Origin: Nephromyces sp. MM_2019
Lineage: Eukaryota; Apicomplexa; Aconoidasida; Nephromycida
Direction of reading: 5' to 3'
NCBI GenBank assembly: GCA_015657535.1
Contig: JADHZB010001593.1
Span: forward strand, 84,923-148,922
Length of the DNA: 64,000 nucleotides
Shown here: one piece after another, positions 27,801 to 40,291 of the stretch
How the letters are laid out: every line of letters starts with the position of its first letter
How positions within the stretch are numbered: position 1 is the first letter of the stretch
The notes under the pieces: generated by a model
Told to the model about the DNA's origin: nothing
The model's input: only the letters and a program-made list of their open reading frames with translations
The model's database searches: none
Translations under genes and position numbers: made by a program

Positions 27801-30800
27801 CCAGCAGCTAAAAGGAGGTAAGCGAGAAAATTAAAAAACCATCAAGCAAGAAGAGGGAAAACATTGAAATGTAAGGTAGGAGCAGAAAGTATACAACAAG
27901 CCATGCAGCTTGTTCAAATATACTTAGAGTGATACAGAGTGCTTCCAAAACTGAGAGTGCAATGAGCCGCCACTGGCACACACACACACACGGGTGAGAG
28001 ACTCATTTAGATGCACACATAGGGACAAAAATAGAGAGACGCACAGATGCACACACATACAGAGATGCACACACAGGGACACAGACACAAACACAGATGC
28101 ACATACAGACAGCGACACATAAAAATAAGCACACACGAATATACACACACACAAAATATACATCTTTCGCCATAGCGGATTGATAAAGCATTCCTTTCAC
28201 ACAAGAGAACCAGAAAGTTTTTACGAGATTTCCCATATGAAAAAAAACACACAATATATACACTAAAAATTATAGTTAATAAACGCAAAGTAAAGGCTGT
28301 AAACAAAAGTGGAAGCAAGGTTACAGACGTATTTGTTACCGCCAGCAAGGAGAGCGCCGTCCTGAAAAATCAAGTGTGTGAGGTAGAGCATAAGATTTAA
28401 GAGTGCGTGACGTAAGGCACGGCATGCAAAAGCGTGTGTGTAAAAATGCACACAAGCAAAGGCAGAAAACAAAAAACTAACATATCTTCAAGCTATCAGG
28501 TTAAGCACACACAAGAGTAGAAACTAAACACACGCTTGTCTAGTCCTTGCTCTCTACACAAAACATTAAACCATTACGAGAAGGAAGACAGGTATGTTAG
28601 CAGAGAAGCATTCGCACACAACAAATTGTAGACATCAAGCAAGGGTACACGCACCAGGAAAGCGCATAGACCCGAGCTAACTCACTAACAGAAAGGTGAT
28701 ACACGTTGGCAATCATAAATATAATAGATACACGCACACATAAATTGGCACACACTGAAAAACCGCCAACACACATCAAAAATCTGCCCACACATACAAA
28801 AAATTCACGCACACAACAAATAATCTCACATCTTGTGGATGATCCCGATGAGCATAGCCATCTACTGTGGCGTGTGGGTAATGAGGCCTTTCGTTCGCTG
28901 CCGGAGCTTCGTGTAAGACGCCTCCTTCAGCAAATCTAGAATATCCTGCATGTTGGGAAGCAGGAACACCCATTGCTTGATCAAGGAAGCCTTGTGGACG
29001 AAAATTCATCGCTGCAAAAATAGCACACAACACAATCAATGAAGTAAACTTTCTCTTCAAATACAGCCTGTATCGTAAGCTAGTGAACATTGAAGAGCTC
29101 TTTTTTACACAGGAAAAAACCATAAGCAACCTTATATAGCCTTTAACTTAGAGAAGATAGGAGCAGAAAGTGATACAACAAAATCGGTAGAATTAGGCCT
29201 TCATTGCTGTACGTACACACATAAACTGAGACAAAAATACAGGCAAACTTTAAGGGCAAAAAAAAGGTAAAAACCGATAACAGATAGGTGAGACACACAC
29301 GGGGCAATATCCAATGCAAAAATAAAACAGGGATACATCCACACAAAATACACAGGGATAAACCAATATAAACACACCCACACACACACGCACGCCCAAG
29401 AAGCAGTTTCCAGGAAATCTTTGCTAACACGTGGAAATTTTTGCCAACTTCCATGAAAATCAGTAAATTTATCATATAAAACGCAGATTTTACCTTCTTG
29501 TTGAATTTGTGATGAGAATGAAGCTTCCGGATGCGGAATCGCTCTCTTTCCTATTGGGCCTAGTAAAAAAAAGAATAGAGTAAGCAGTAAAGACTAGATA
29601 CACAGGAAGACAGGCAAAATGAAGATCAACCTACAAATAAGATCATAATGTTCACACAAAATAATGCGAAGACTGTAGTGAAGTACGAAGAAAATATTCA
29701 TTTTTTATCAGCACACAAACAAATCATGGCATTCTTTCACTTCCTCCTTCTTTTTCTTCTCTTTCTTCTTTTTCAGCTACCCTTGCTCCCGCTACTCTGT
29801 CTTCTTCTTTTCTTCTTTTTCTTTTGTGTCTCCTTCTGTTTCCGCTTCTTCTTATTCTCCTTCTGCTTCCTATCCTCCCCTTCTTCATCCTCGTATATCT
29901 TCACTTGACGCTCTAAAATCTTCATACAAAAGCCTTGCAAACGTCATATAACAATAGCTAATTCGCATTTTCAAACTGAAAAAGTGCATGTACCATTTAT
30001 GCAGCAATGTGTGTGTTAACCACCCGAACGCGTAACACACATGGCCAGAACCTCCCATATATGCATGCTTATGCTTAAGCGAGTCGCTCAGACTAATGCA
30101 ATTGCTGAAAGCATAAGCGAACCCTGTATCGAATGGACACGCACAAACACACATTTGGGGCTTAAAACGAGCTCCATAAAGATTGGGCACGCACACAGGC
30201 GATGGATATGTGAGATATTTTCTCTTTAAACTACATTATAAGCACAAACCTGAAATAGCACTATGAATACCTCTACTAAGTATAGCCTGCGTGTGTTCAA
30301 TGCGTGCACCCTTGCAACAGAACATGAAGAGAAGAAGCTTTCCCGCACAACGATATAACTAGCTAAAGCGTCAACATCCACCCAAAAATGCCTACATCTA
30401 CACACACCCCTCTTCACTGTGTGTGTGAGCTTACCAAATCCAGTCAAGCGGTTAGATGGAGGCTCAAGTATACCAGTGGCGCTCAAAAGACTCGCATTAC
30501 TACCAACATTATAAGAAAGAAGCCCATCCCTCTTACTCTTCTCCTGATCTTCTATAGTGTTACTTGGAGGGCATCCTCTGTCATCTCCAGTTGCCTCCAT
30601 ACATGAACGCTCGGAATGGAAACGCAGATTCCCTTCTCCAGCATGAGAAGTTAGGCCTACGCCTCCTAAAAAAAAGTTTGTGTATGTGCGTGTGTGCCGG
30701 CGTGTGCATCTACTACTCATATCAGCGGTTTAGTAGTCCTAATACACTATGTAGAGCGCTCGTTAAATGAAGAACAAGCAGCCAGTGTGCAGAGAGAAAG

Positions 30801-33800
30801 CATACAGGTTACTACGCAGTAATAAGCAGCGATAATCACACACACCCACACACAGACACACTTGTATCCACACACTGGATAGTGCTTACACACCGGCAAA
30901 CACACACCTGGCGGTACCACAGAATATATATTAATACCTACTGATACAGACATATAAATGCCTGGAGACACTATATCCACGTAAACTCAGCTACACGCCA
31001 TACTCAAATCAATCCATAGCCACACACACTATACCCATACACACACCAATATCTACTCATGCCCACACATACCCATACACTCACTGACGTTCACATTTAT
31101 CCACACAAAAACTCACCCACATCTACTCACATACACACAGCCACACACACTAAAATTTTTCCAAAAGAATCACTGGGTCTCAGCAATATCATAGCACCAA
31201 AGCTGCCCTCTTTAGCCATAACATCTTTCTATACTAACACGGAAAACGTAAACTCTCGAAAACACCTAACAAGGCCCTCTTATACCTTCTTCATTAGGTG
31301 ACGAATTATATTGAACTTGCTCATTAGAAACCAGTGAAGCATCGTTTCTGCTCTCCGATCTCCAGCTTCTCCCAATTCCCAAACGCTCGTTTCTCTCTCT
31401 CATAGCTCTCAAGATAGGAGGCCTTCCTGATGCTACACCTCCTACCCTAGCAGCGTTGCTATCATCATAGGGTTGGCCCGGGGGAGGAGACCTCGAAGAA
31501 AACCCCTCCTGTGTGTGATAAGCCGAAATCAGTAGGTAAATGAGCAAAGGCTAGTTGATAAACAATAATTTAGAAACCAACTAAACACACCATCAAAAGC
31601 AAATGCAGCATTTTTCCTCAGTATTCGAAGAGTTAGCATGTTTCAAACTTCATGTTTAAAGCTCAAATAGAAAATCTCGAGACGGAAGCACATATATCTT
31701 AGAAATAATCATGCGACAGTGTGTGTATGTGTGTGGGTATTAGAGTCTGATACACGCAGTCATTAGAAAATGGAGCATAGCGTGCATGAGTTCTGAGCAG
31801 TGGAAATCACTACACACAGAGTAGAAGCACATAATCCACTAGGCATTAATTTGACAGGCATTAGAACTAGAATCACACAAACATGTATCGATGAGGAATT
31901 CATCAAACAGGCATTAGATACACACGCAAGCTATACGGCAGGGGAAACTCCCTCTATGTACCACTGAGCCTTCCCACTGAAACAACTTTTTTCCAGGAAA
32001 AACTAGCCCTAGTCAATGCCTGATATGCAGTGTACATACACCAAAAAAAACGATGAAGAAAAAGCGGAAACAATCGCATAAACGTTACATTTAAAGGGAA
32101 GAAAAAGCACACACAAGAGGATATATATGGAAATACCTGCAGTTGATGACCAGGGATCTCCTTGGCGGGACTGGGAGGTGGTTGAGGGATAGTAGCGTCA
32201 TCTAAAGAGGCTTAGAACACACGCAGATATAGCATGAAGGTCTATAATCCAGCAGTGTTCACTTGATGCACACACAGGAAAAAAACTAGATTCTCGACAT
32301 CTCAAAAAGCATGCAGCACGCACGCAAGGCTTTTATCTGGGCATCCGCCAAAAAAAAACGTATGAAAGATACTGATACAAACATCACTGCTAGCCACACA
32401 CACAATGATACGACTAATAAATTCATACGACAGCCAGCACAGATATACCCATACAGCCAACACAGAAATTCACACATACATTCAACTACATATACACACA
32501 CGTCCACATACACACACGTTCACACATACATACCCACACACACACACACTCGCACACATACACAACTTAAAATACGTCTCCATCACCTCAAAATTCACCC
32601 ACACAATACTCAAAAACCCGAACAAAACGCAACTACTCACATACAGCTTACTTTTATAGGAAACTGGAGGAAGCGGAGCTGCACCCTCACGCCAATCCGG
32701 TCGAGCTGCTTCGGGTGAGTAACTCATTGACATACTGGGATATGGAACATTCGGTGGCGGCGGAGGCTTCATCGTTCCAACACCTAGAAAATTACAACAA
32801 AAAACCTTAAATAATGCTACCAAAGTGCGGATACGGGAGTCAAAGTTTCGCACACACACCACTACCCAGGACTATGATATGGCTTGGATATGTGAATCAA
32901 CGTCTCACACACACACTAATTCATAGAATTTTCATCGTCTATTCTTTTTAAAGGTAGTTTTGCTAAAAATGGCATCGCTCAACACCACGAAATAGAATGC
33001 ACTTTTTCAAGCAATAAATTCCAAAAAAAAGCGTGTGTTCGTGAGCTTGATAACCGATAGGCTATGGCATGCTACAGCAAGCCGGATAATGCCTGATAAA
33101 GTGTAATGAGCTTAAATTTCAAGCCTTGGCGTGTTTGTGGGAAAAACTTTCAGTCAAAAAAATCCCATTAATAAACACTTTATCCTTGCCAAGGTACAAT
33201 GATATAGTAGAGAGTTTGGATGAAGAAAGCTTCTCCTGCTTATAAAACGTAAGATGACTAAAATTCACTGCTGTTTCAACGAAAAACTCGTATATTTTCA
33301 GAACAAAAAAGCACATATTCCACACAAACGAGTAAAGAATCGCTTATCAATGATTTGTACAACAGTGCAAGGAACAAAGCGATTTTTCTTAATGTACTAG
33401 CCTTAAACAGATATTTTTCTAAGCTTCAGGCAAGTTATATATACGATACGAAACATTATCAAGTAAAAAGATTATGCATTATGAGCAAACATTGTATAGG
33501 TGAGCTTCACACATAGGATTTACTTATATTCACAAGACACACACACACGCACTCAATGGGAAAAATGATATAGTATATAGACCAAAAAATCCACGGAACA
33601 CAATGCTCACACCATGCACATCCACTTTTATTCACACACAGTTTCATGTAACCATAGTCTCATACTCGGATATATATCAAAATCGACGAGCACAGACATA
33701 CATAGACGAGAAAGTATATCAAGGAATACATAGCCACAGACAAACACGTACACACCAGCAAAGAATGCACACAAATGGATTTCCAAATGCACACTACATA

Positions 33801-36800
33801 CTCATAAAGATATGCACACATTCCCAAGGTAAAAAACCTAACCAACATACCGTGGTAGCACTATACTCATTTTTTACCTTCATAAAACAGAGCACACAAA
33901 TAAAAAGGAAGTTATCAAAACCCCCTAAAATCCATAAAATTTCACAAAAATACAACCCTAAACCCTAAATAGATAAAACTCACCTAAAAAGTGCGTAATA
34001 TTTCCCATCAAAGGACCTTGAAAACCCGGCAAAAGGCTTACAGGCTTTTGTGAAGGAGGAAGAGGGGGCGACACTGCGCTGGAAAAGTATTTCCCATTCA
34101 AATACTTTGAAGAAAGCAATCTTCCTTCACCACTGACAGGGTTTTTATTCCAAACCTACAGAATCGAATCAATAAACAAATACTCGGGAGAATCTGCGGG
34201 TCGTGTTACCCACATTAGATGATACATGCATATATTTGCTGTTATTTGAGTTTCTACGTCTGAAAAAAACAGCTTTATATCAGAACTGGGTTAGAGGTAG
34301 ACCTCTGAGCTAAACACTAACACACACCAAAAACCCGACCTCCATATAATAGTTTGAAATATCAACACACAAGAAAACACACTTCAATACAACACTGAAT
34401 TGAACAATATCCACAAACAAAACGTACAACTTCACGCAACGAAATTAACCACCACAAAACAAACAAATCATAAACTCCAAAACAACACACACACACAAAA
34501 TAACAAGATACACATACATACAAAATAACAACATACACACACATAAAATAACAACATATACACACATACAAAATAGCAATATCCACCCACTCTTAAAAAG
34601 TAAAATTACCATAAAAGGACCACCAGAACTTCCCATATTAGACTGAAGTGAATTTCCCGTTGGAGAGGCAAAGGAGCCTCCTGGGTAGGACTGCTGAAGA
34701 GGTAAACCTCCTCCTAACTCGTAATCCTCACCAGCCCAACGCTTTGCCTTCATATCTTCCTCTTCTGTTCCAACATCTAACAGATTGTGCAAACCCAAGA
34801 CCCTCCTTGAACTTTCATTAACTGATGAAGCAGCTTCCTTCTTCGCAGTTTCTCGCAGCTTCTTCTGCTTTAACTTTTCTGCAGCCTCAAGTTTCACTTG
34901 TTCAGCAGATTTCATCAAATCCGGAAAAGCCTCATCATCCATATCACGATCTTTCTTCCTATTTTAGCAAAGAAATTGGAAGAAAAAGAGGGGAATAATG
35001 GAGTGATGTAGGCAAAAATACGAGCAAAGGCATGCGAGTAGCTTCAAGGAGGTGTACATACACCAAATATAAGATGCTAGATACGGTAAGCGTTAAAGGA
35101 GGAAGTAACCACTTCACCCCCTCCACAAAAGCACACGGTACACCAACTAGGCTGATACTTCGTTAACCAAGTAAACACAACAATGAAATTCCACAAGAAA
35201 ATATATCAGTTGTGCGATAAGGTAATCTCATAAAGCTACTCTTTGGGTGATCAAATACACACGGAGATAGCATGTTAAAAGTTAGTAAAACACACTTACA
35301 GCGTTATTACGTGAAGAAGTAGTCACACACACGCAGATACTACGCGAAAAGATAATCACACACACAGCTGAAACGACATTCTGACACACACACAGCCACT
35401 ATGCAGAATAGTACACAAAAGCATGCACTTGTAAAAGCATCACATACCCTCTCGAAGACTTCTGAGATTGCTCAGCTTTCCTATCTACCGATGAAGCATT
35501 CGACTCGGCGTTATCAGCACTCCATACAGAGCCTATTGGTTTGCTGGGACCACCACTTTTGACACTTCGGCTAACACTGACGTATATTCCAACTGAAGAG
35601 GCAGAAACAGATGGTATATGCGAAAAGTATTCAATAGAGGCAGAAACAGATTGTGTGTGCGTGAGATCGAAGTCTCACTGTAATGAGACTTGGGAATTCA
35701 AGTAGGGAAAAACATTTTTGGGTGGAATTTGAGAAAGATGCTAGACAACAAACAGAATGGTTAAAGGCTACTCGAATGAATCATCCGTGTGTGTTAGCTG
35801 CGTTCTATATGAAATATAGTTTAGACTAAACTCATGAATTAACACACGCAGCACAAATGCAGAACCATTTAATACCAAAACAATTCAAAAGTTTAGAGCA
35901 AGTGTATTCCACACAAACTAGCATAAACAATACTACCAACCCATTTCCAAACCCACTGTTACACACACGCACGCGAATTCAGAGGACACATACAAAGATA
36001 CACATACACATAAGCACATACTGATAGACAAGCGTAGGTAAACGGAGGTACACAAAGACATACATAAACATAGAAATGTAGATACACACGCGTACTGACA
36101 CAAATGAAATAGATACACCCAGATTTACACTTGAAAACACACACACAGGAGTGTCATGAAAACATACACATACACACAGAAGCACAAGACAAAATGAAGA
36201 TACACAGGCTGCCGTATATAAACTCACATCAGCACGTACGCATTCATATGAATTAGATAAAGAAGAGGAGTATACCATGGATAACACATAAACCATATAT
36301 CAGCAGCTATCCAGAAAAAGATATACAAACATCCACATAATGGCCCCCACATACATGTATCACACATAAATGAGACGCGTAAGCACACACTCGGACACAC
36401 ACATCCACACAAACACACATATTATACATCTTCCCCAGAAATTTACGTTTCTTTTGCATTCCTCCTAGTAACTGCTGCTCCAAAGATAGAAGCTGCATCT
36501 CTTGAGAGACGACACTCTCATTAGTTGCCTGAGTTTCCTCCGCTTCTGCAAGGTTCGCTGCGGGTTTCAAGTCTGTGTATTTATTCGTGGAGAGGCTTTC
36601 TGCAGTTCCTTCATTGGTAGCAGAAGCGGTTGGTTCGCTAGTATGACGTGCTGTAATAGCAGAAAAATGGAGACAGTGAACTTCATGCCAACGAATCAGT
36701 TGAAGAAATGGAGAGTTTACGTGACACACACAGAGACACGAGGAGATGCAGAGATCCAAAAGAGTTGCACACACAGCGACATTAAGTAAAGGGAGAGAGA

Positions 36801-39750
36801 CGTACCAAATTAGGCACACAGTGACGCACACGCATATACACGCCCACATAAGTGACAAGCATAAAGTGATGCACACAAAGCGATACGCGCACAGTGACAA
36901 GCACATCCATATATAACACAAACACACATACATAGCCAACAAAAGATTGGTCTAACTTGTTTCATACTCCACCTCCCCAGAAGCATCCTGTGGTGATTCC
37001 ACCTCAGCAGGAGAGCTTTGCCCTGCAGAATCCTTCTCAACTCCAACATTTGCACTGGAAAGTGATGGAAATGATTCGTCTAAATCCGAAGCATTCTTAA
37101 CAGGAGAGCCTTTAGCATGCTTTTCCTGCGATAAATTAAGAGTTAGACGCTCAAGTCACCACTAAGCTGGTAGGCACACACATGTAGAAACACACACATG
37201 CACACATGTATGGACACACACGCACACAGGCACGGACACACACGCACACAAGTACAGAAATATACACACATATGTACGGACACAGACATAGATACATAGA
37301 AAAGCTTCAAAAATAGAAATAGTGCACAGTTTGTAAATACATCAAACTGGAGCGGCAACACATCTGCCATTGCAGCAGCGGTACACACACAAAGCTGAAA
37401 GTGCGACACGCACAGACTTTAAAGCAGAACAAGATTCATACCTTTTCAGACATGGGCCTCTCTGCAGAGCTTGACAAATTTGTACCTACATTACCTGCGT
37501 TACACGCAGGTATCACAGGAGCACTAGGGGTACCCCATCCGCGGCCAAATTTAGGGACCTGCATGGAACACATATAAAAAAAACACACAAAATCAACAAC
37601 CTCTAAACACAGCATTGTTTGCTGAGCAGGCCAAGAGTTGAAGCAAAAAAACCTTCAAAGAAAATGGAAAGAATAGACAATCATAATAATTAGCACATCA
37701 AGAGTTTAAGGCATAAGAACAGCGCACACACAGCCCAGTCATAACAAAGCGAACCGGCAGATACGTAAAACCAGCATGTGCGTGAAGATACTCGGCATAG
37801 TAAACGGGCAGCAGCACACACACCTGTTGTTCGTGTGCAGTGTTTCAGCAACAACAAAAATACATCCAGACCTTATATGTAGTGCAAGAGTATGACGCAC
37901 ACAAGAGATTCACACAGGCTATACACCACGCACAAACCACACGCCATACACCCGGAGCAGCACACAACGCGAGCTAATGGCACTGCGCACCCACACACAA
38001 ACCACGCACACATCCTATAAATAGACATACACGATAACCACACACACACATTGTACACAACCTCCTTTCATAGAAATATACACACAACCACACACCGCAC
38101 ACCTTACCAACACCATACACACATCCATTACTTGCGCTTACCAGGGAGCTAGGATCAGATCTTGCTTCAAGTACTCCAACAAGTTTAACTGGTTTAGGCG
38201 AGGAAACCTTTGCAGGTGCATTATTAGTCAGCAAAGAGTTTCCTATCCGCCCTCGGCTTCCTGATGAAACCTGCAGATCATCTCCAGAAGTAGGCATACC
38301 GAAGAGTGAATTCACAATGACGGACTGCCAGCGAAGTCATCCGCATCAATTTACTAGCAAATTTAAGTAAACGAAGGAGTTACAAAGGGAGTAGATTCTA
38401 TAGGAGCAAAAAGCAGAGAGGAGGAAGAAGCTCTCAAAGAAACGAAAGACCGCTTTATGAATAAAAAAGAAGAAGATGTAAAGGAATAAAAGGTTTCGGC
38501 AGAGATCTTCAAAAAAGGAGGAAGATTAAAGTGAAAGAAACACACACACAGAAGCGAGAGCTCTAATAGGATATATGAATGAATTTCGAGGAAGATTGCA
38601 AACAAGCTGCAAAATGCGCGAAGTTTTGTTTAAAAAAATTATGGAGTTCAGAATATTTCAGACACACACAAATATATAAGAGACTGAGATAGAAAGAAGC
38701 AGAAAGATAGAGAGCGAGAGAAGCGCAGAGAAAGATAAAAAACAAGAGAGCAAAACCGAGAGAAAGACTCTGAGAGCGTGAAAGAGTGAGGGGTATTACA
38801 AGAAATCTCCACTTTATAACTTTGAAGTCAAACTGGAAACATAATGAGTATCAACTGCACACAACAAAAGCCTAAATATATAGCAGAAGATAAAAACATA
38901 GCTTAGCAAGCAGTACAACACAGCACTCCTCAAGCCTACCTTTCTTGACGAGTTTTCCAACAAAAGCAACACACACACAACAGACTATCAACAACTAGTA
39001 AAAGAAAACCTCAGTACCCAATAAAATATCCAAAAGGAGCTTCTCTAAACATACGAATAACTGGTGGTAAAGGGTACGCACACACACCACTCCTACTATT
39101 CAAATCAGCAGCACTATACAAATAGAAGGAAACACACATTAAACCGTCAAGCTCACGAAAAACAAAGAACACAAGAATTTCCAAAGAAAGCAGAAGGCAA
39201 TCGACAGCCAACATACACGAAATAAAGGCTTTGAAGCAGGAAATCTCACCGACAGGTTTTCCTCAAGATTCCTCGTATAATCACAATAGAGCAGGGTTTC
39301 CTGCTGCCACCTTGGATAAATGGGATTTTCGTGCTTTTAATGGGGCAAGTACACACACTATTCCAATATTATAATTGCTAGAAAGAGCAAAGTAATTGAA
39401 CTACCATAGGCTTTTCTAGCAAATGCAGACAAAACCAAAGGCGGGACCACAAGCATACACACACACGTACAACACCATACAAGATATTCTCTCTCCTCAA
39501 CACCGCATAGCTCAAGAAGCAACGGGACATACACAGGTATAAAAAAGCAGCTGCTTTTTCTACTAGAAAGTTCTATATATATGCTCTCCACCAAATGAGG
39601 ATCGCGGGACGCAATACCTAAACACATCTACGAGATAGTCTTTATTCTCTCAAAGTATGCTAAGCACACACACACACAACTCGTAGAGTAAGAAGATGAT
39701 GAGTATTGCCGTCTCTCTTTTAAATTCGTTGCTTCTTCAGGAGGGCTCAT
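15679..39750 (-). CDS. very large, low-complexity Ser/Gly/Gln/His-rich protein of unknown function (about 3,550 aa, 28 exons)
   Basis: I do not recognise this gene. Exons in transcript order: 39750-39676, 39333-39250, 38324-38142, 37558-37442, 37125-36957, 36650-36447, 35592-35448, 34958-34610, 34155-33984, 32783-32652, 32201-32137, 31508-31286, 30665-30435, 29559-29494, 29011-28830, 28361-28340, 27807-27595, 27056-26935, 26577-26443, 26288-26259, 25983-25947, 25639-23545, 22932-19140, 18852-17908, 17554-17374, 16922-16561, 16231-15931, 15698-15679. Codon phase agrees at every junction, the main reason to call it one gene. No signal peptide or membrane segment is seen in the joined protein. 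The first ~980 residues are mixed in composition and the rest is disordered Ser/Gly/Ala/Gln/His-rich sequence. Least certain are the first exon (ATG 39750, donor in a TG run), the last exon (20 nt ending in TAA) and the ends at 36447 and 26935. A role in RNA or translation control is only a guess. Confidence 0.8.
17009..17020. promoter_or_regulatory. putative palindromic element GTGTACGTACAC (exact)
   Basis: This exact 12-bp palindrome lies in the intron between the exons ending at 17374 and starting at 16922 of the giant minus-strand gene. A second, 11-of-12 match lies in the same intron at 17348-17359, 15 bp inside the donor end. Confidence 0.4.
19140..22932 (-). other. largest disordered exon of the giant gene (3.8 kb)
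   Basis: This single exon of 3,793 nt encodes about 1,264 residues without a stop. It is rich in Ser, Gly, Ala, Gln and His and holds a Gln/Pro/Leu-rich segment (QQLPPSQLQQANQHQQQ followed by polyproline) near 19790-19900. Serine runs occur near 21080-21120. There is no transmembrane or catalytic signature. The frame continues for a while past 19140 into Cys/Val-rich repeat translation, which marks the start of the intron. The phase fits both neighbouring exons. Confidence 0.88.
23545..25639 (-). other. large disordered exon of the giant gene (2.1 kb)
   Basis: This exon of 2,095 nt encodes about 698 residues. It is dominated by Ser, Gly, Ala, His and Gln, with polyproline runs (GPPPPPPLILP) and a short Gln stretch followed by His. 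No known domain is visible. An uninterrupted frame of this length in a genome full of stop-rich introns, and phase agreement at both ends, support real coding. Donor and acceptor are GTATGG at 23544 and CAT-AG before 25639. Confidence 0.85.
26330..26425. repeat. CA-rich microsatellite in an intron of the giant gene
   Basis: Interrupted CACACG/CACACA units run for about 90 bp on the plus strand, that is TG-rich on the sense strand of the gene. It lies just inside the donor side of the intron after exon 26577-26443. It has no coding role. Confidence 0.8.
28340..28361 (-). other. 22-nt microexon of the giant gene
   Basis: This exon encodes DGALLAG plus one base. It is flanked by a good acceptor (TTTTTCAG) and a donor (GTAACA). 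Including it links exon 29011-28830 (ending in phase 0) to exon 27807-27595 (entered with one base carried over); without it the frame breaks. It is only supported by phase logic and splice-site context. Confidence 0.65.
32030..32041. promoter_or_regulatory. putative palindromic element, GTGTACATACAC variant
   Basis: This variant with a CA core in place of CG lies in an intron of the giant gene (between exons 31508-31286 and 32201-32137). The same variant is found at 35052-35063 and in reverse at 3391-3402, which suggests that the central CpG is mutable. Confidence 0.35.
33954..33970. repeat. short interstitial telomere-like repeat
   Basis: Two CCCTAAA units are seen about 14 bp outside the splice donor of exon 34155-33984. 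On the sense strand of the giant gene the intron therefore begins with a donor followed by TTTAGGGTTTAGGG. It may be chance or a remnant of repair by telomerase. Confidence 0.6.
34610..39750 (-). other. N-terminal block of the giant gene (exons 1-8)
   Basis: This block encodes about residues 1-442. It opens MSPPEEATNLKERRQYS and continues with HENPIYPRWQQETLLYCDY in exon 2, SVIVNSLFGMPTSGDD in exon 3 and VPKFGRGWGTPSAPVIPA in exon 4. These are the least repetitive parts of the protein and the best query for homologues. Two similar short motifs stand out: LDESFPSL near residue 172 and DDEAFPDL near residue 337, the second followed by a charged, probably helical stretch rich in Lys, Glu and Ala. 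Short acidic-FPxL motifs of this type occur in several RNA-regulation proteins, but I cannot assign a family. Confidence 0.7.
35051..35064. promoter_or_regulatory. putative palindromic element, GGTGTACATACACC variant
   Basis: A 14-bp element differing from the full palindrome at one central position. It lies in the intron between exons 35592-35448 and 34958-34610 of the giant gene, about 90 bp from the acceptor. Confidence 0.35.
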
Positions 39751-40134
39751 ATCAATCTAATTCTTCAGAACGAGAATCTTAAACTGCAAATACACTTCAT
39801 TTACTTCGTATTAAACAGCTTGTAGGAGAGTCACACACACATAAAGTTAGGACCAAAGATATATCAGAGCATTATGAGCAACACACATACAAGTTTCTTC
39901 AACGGATAGCATGCAAATTGCATAAAAATAGCAAAAAGTATTAACCAGCAATTTTATCATGCAGCTATCCCGTTATGCCTACATAAAAGTATACACAATA
40001 ATTACATACAAACACAAGCACACATAGAAACGTGCATCAACTTACAACATCGGCTAATTATGCTAGCCTTGTAAAATGTGTGCGGTTGGCCATTACGACA
40101 GCGTAAATGCAGCGTTATAAATGCAGTGCACAGA

Positions 40135-40235
40135 GCGCCTCAGAGATAGGCTATATGGAATGCCTCAGAGATGTACTGAACACACACAGCGCCTCAGAGA
40201 TATAGTATAATAATGACAATCTCAGAGATGTAGTG
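40135..40235. repeat. four degenerate direct repeats of CCTCAGAGAT(G/A)TA
   Basis: The core CTCAGAGAT recurs four times within 100 bp at irregular spacing of 23 to 31 bp, each followed by a variant of GTAG/ATAG/GTAC. It lies just upstream of the hairpin cluster. It could be a cluster of protein-binding sites, but this is inference. Confidence 0.6.
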
Positions 40236-40291
40236 TATATACACTATAGCAGCAGGATAGAAAAGAGATAAAGTAAATATATCACACAAGG

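Larger units (their letters stand above)
25947..34155 (-). other. middle block of the giant gene: 13 small exons
   Basis: Thirteen exons of 22 to 231 nt encode about residues 443-985. The sequence is Pro/Ser-rich (MKPPPPPNVPYPSMS) with Arg-rich patches (RAMRERNERLGIGRSWRS; KPKERRRYNFSNIFKKVMEE). The latter may form a short amphipathic helix. Three exons are very small: 22 nt (28340-28361), 30 nt (26259-26288) and 37 nt (25947-25983). Each is required to keep the phase with its neighbours. Intron sequence on the sense strand is TG-rich throughout. Confidence 0.7.

Noticed and set aside
15679..39750. GYF-domain or eIF4E-transporter-like protein as identity of the giant gene
   Set aside because: Composition and the FPxL motifs suggested it, but no GYF core (W-x-Y...GPF) and no Y-x4-L-hydrophobic eIF4E-binding motif could be found.
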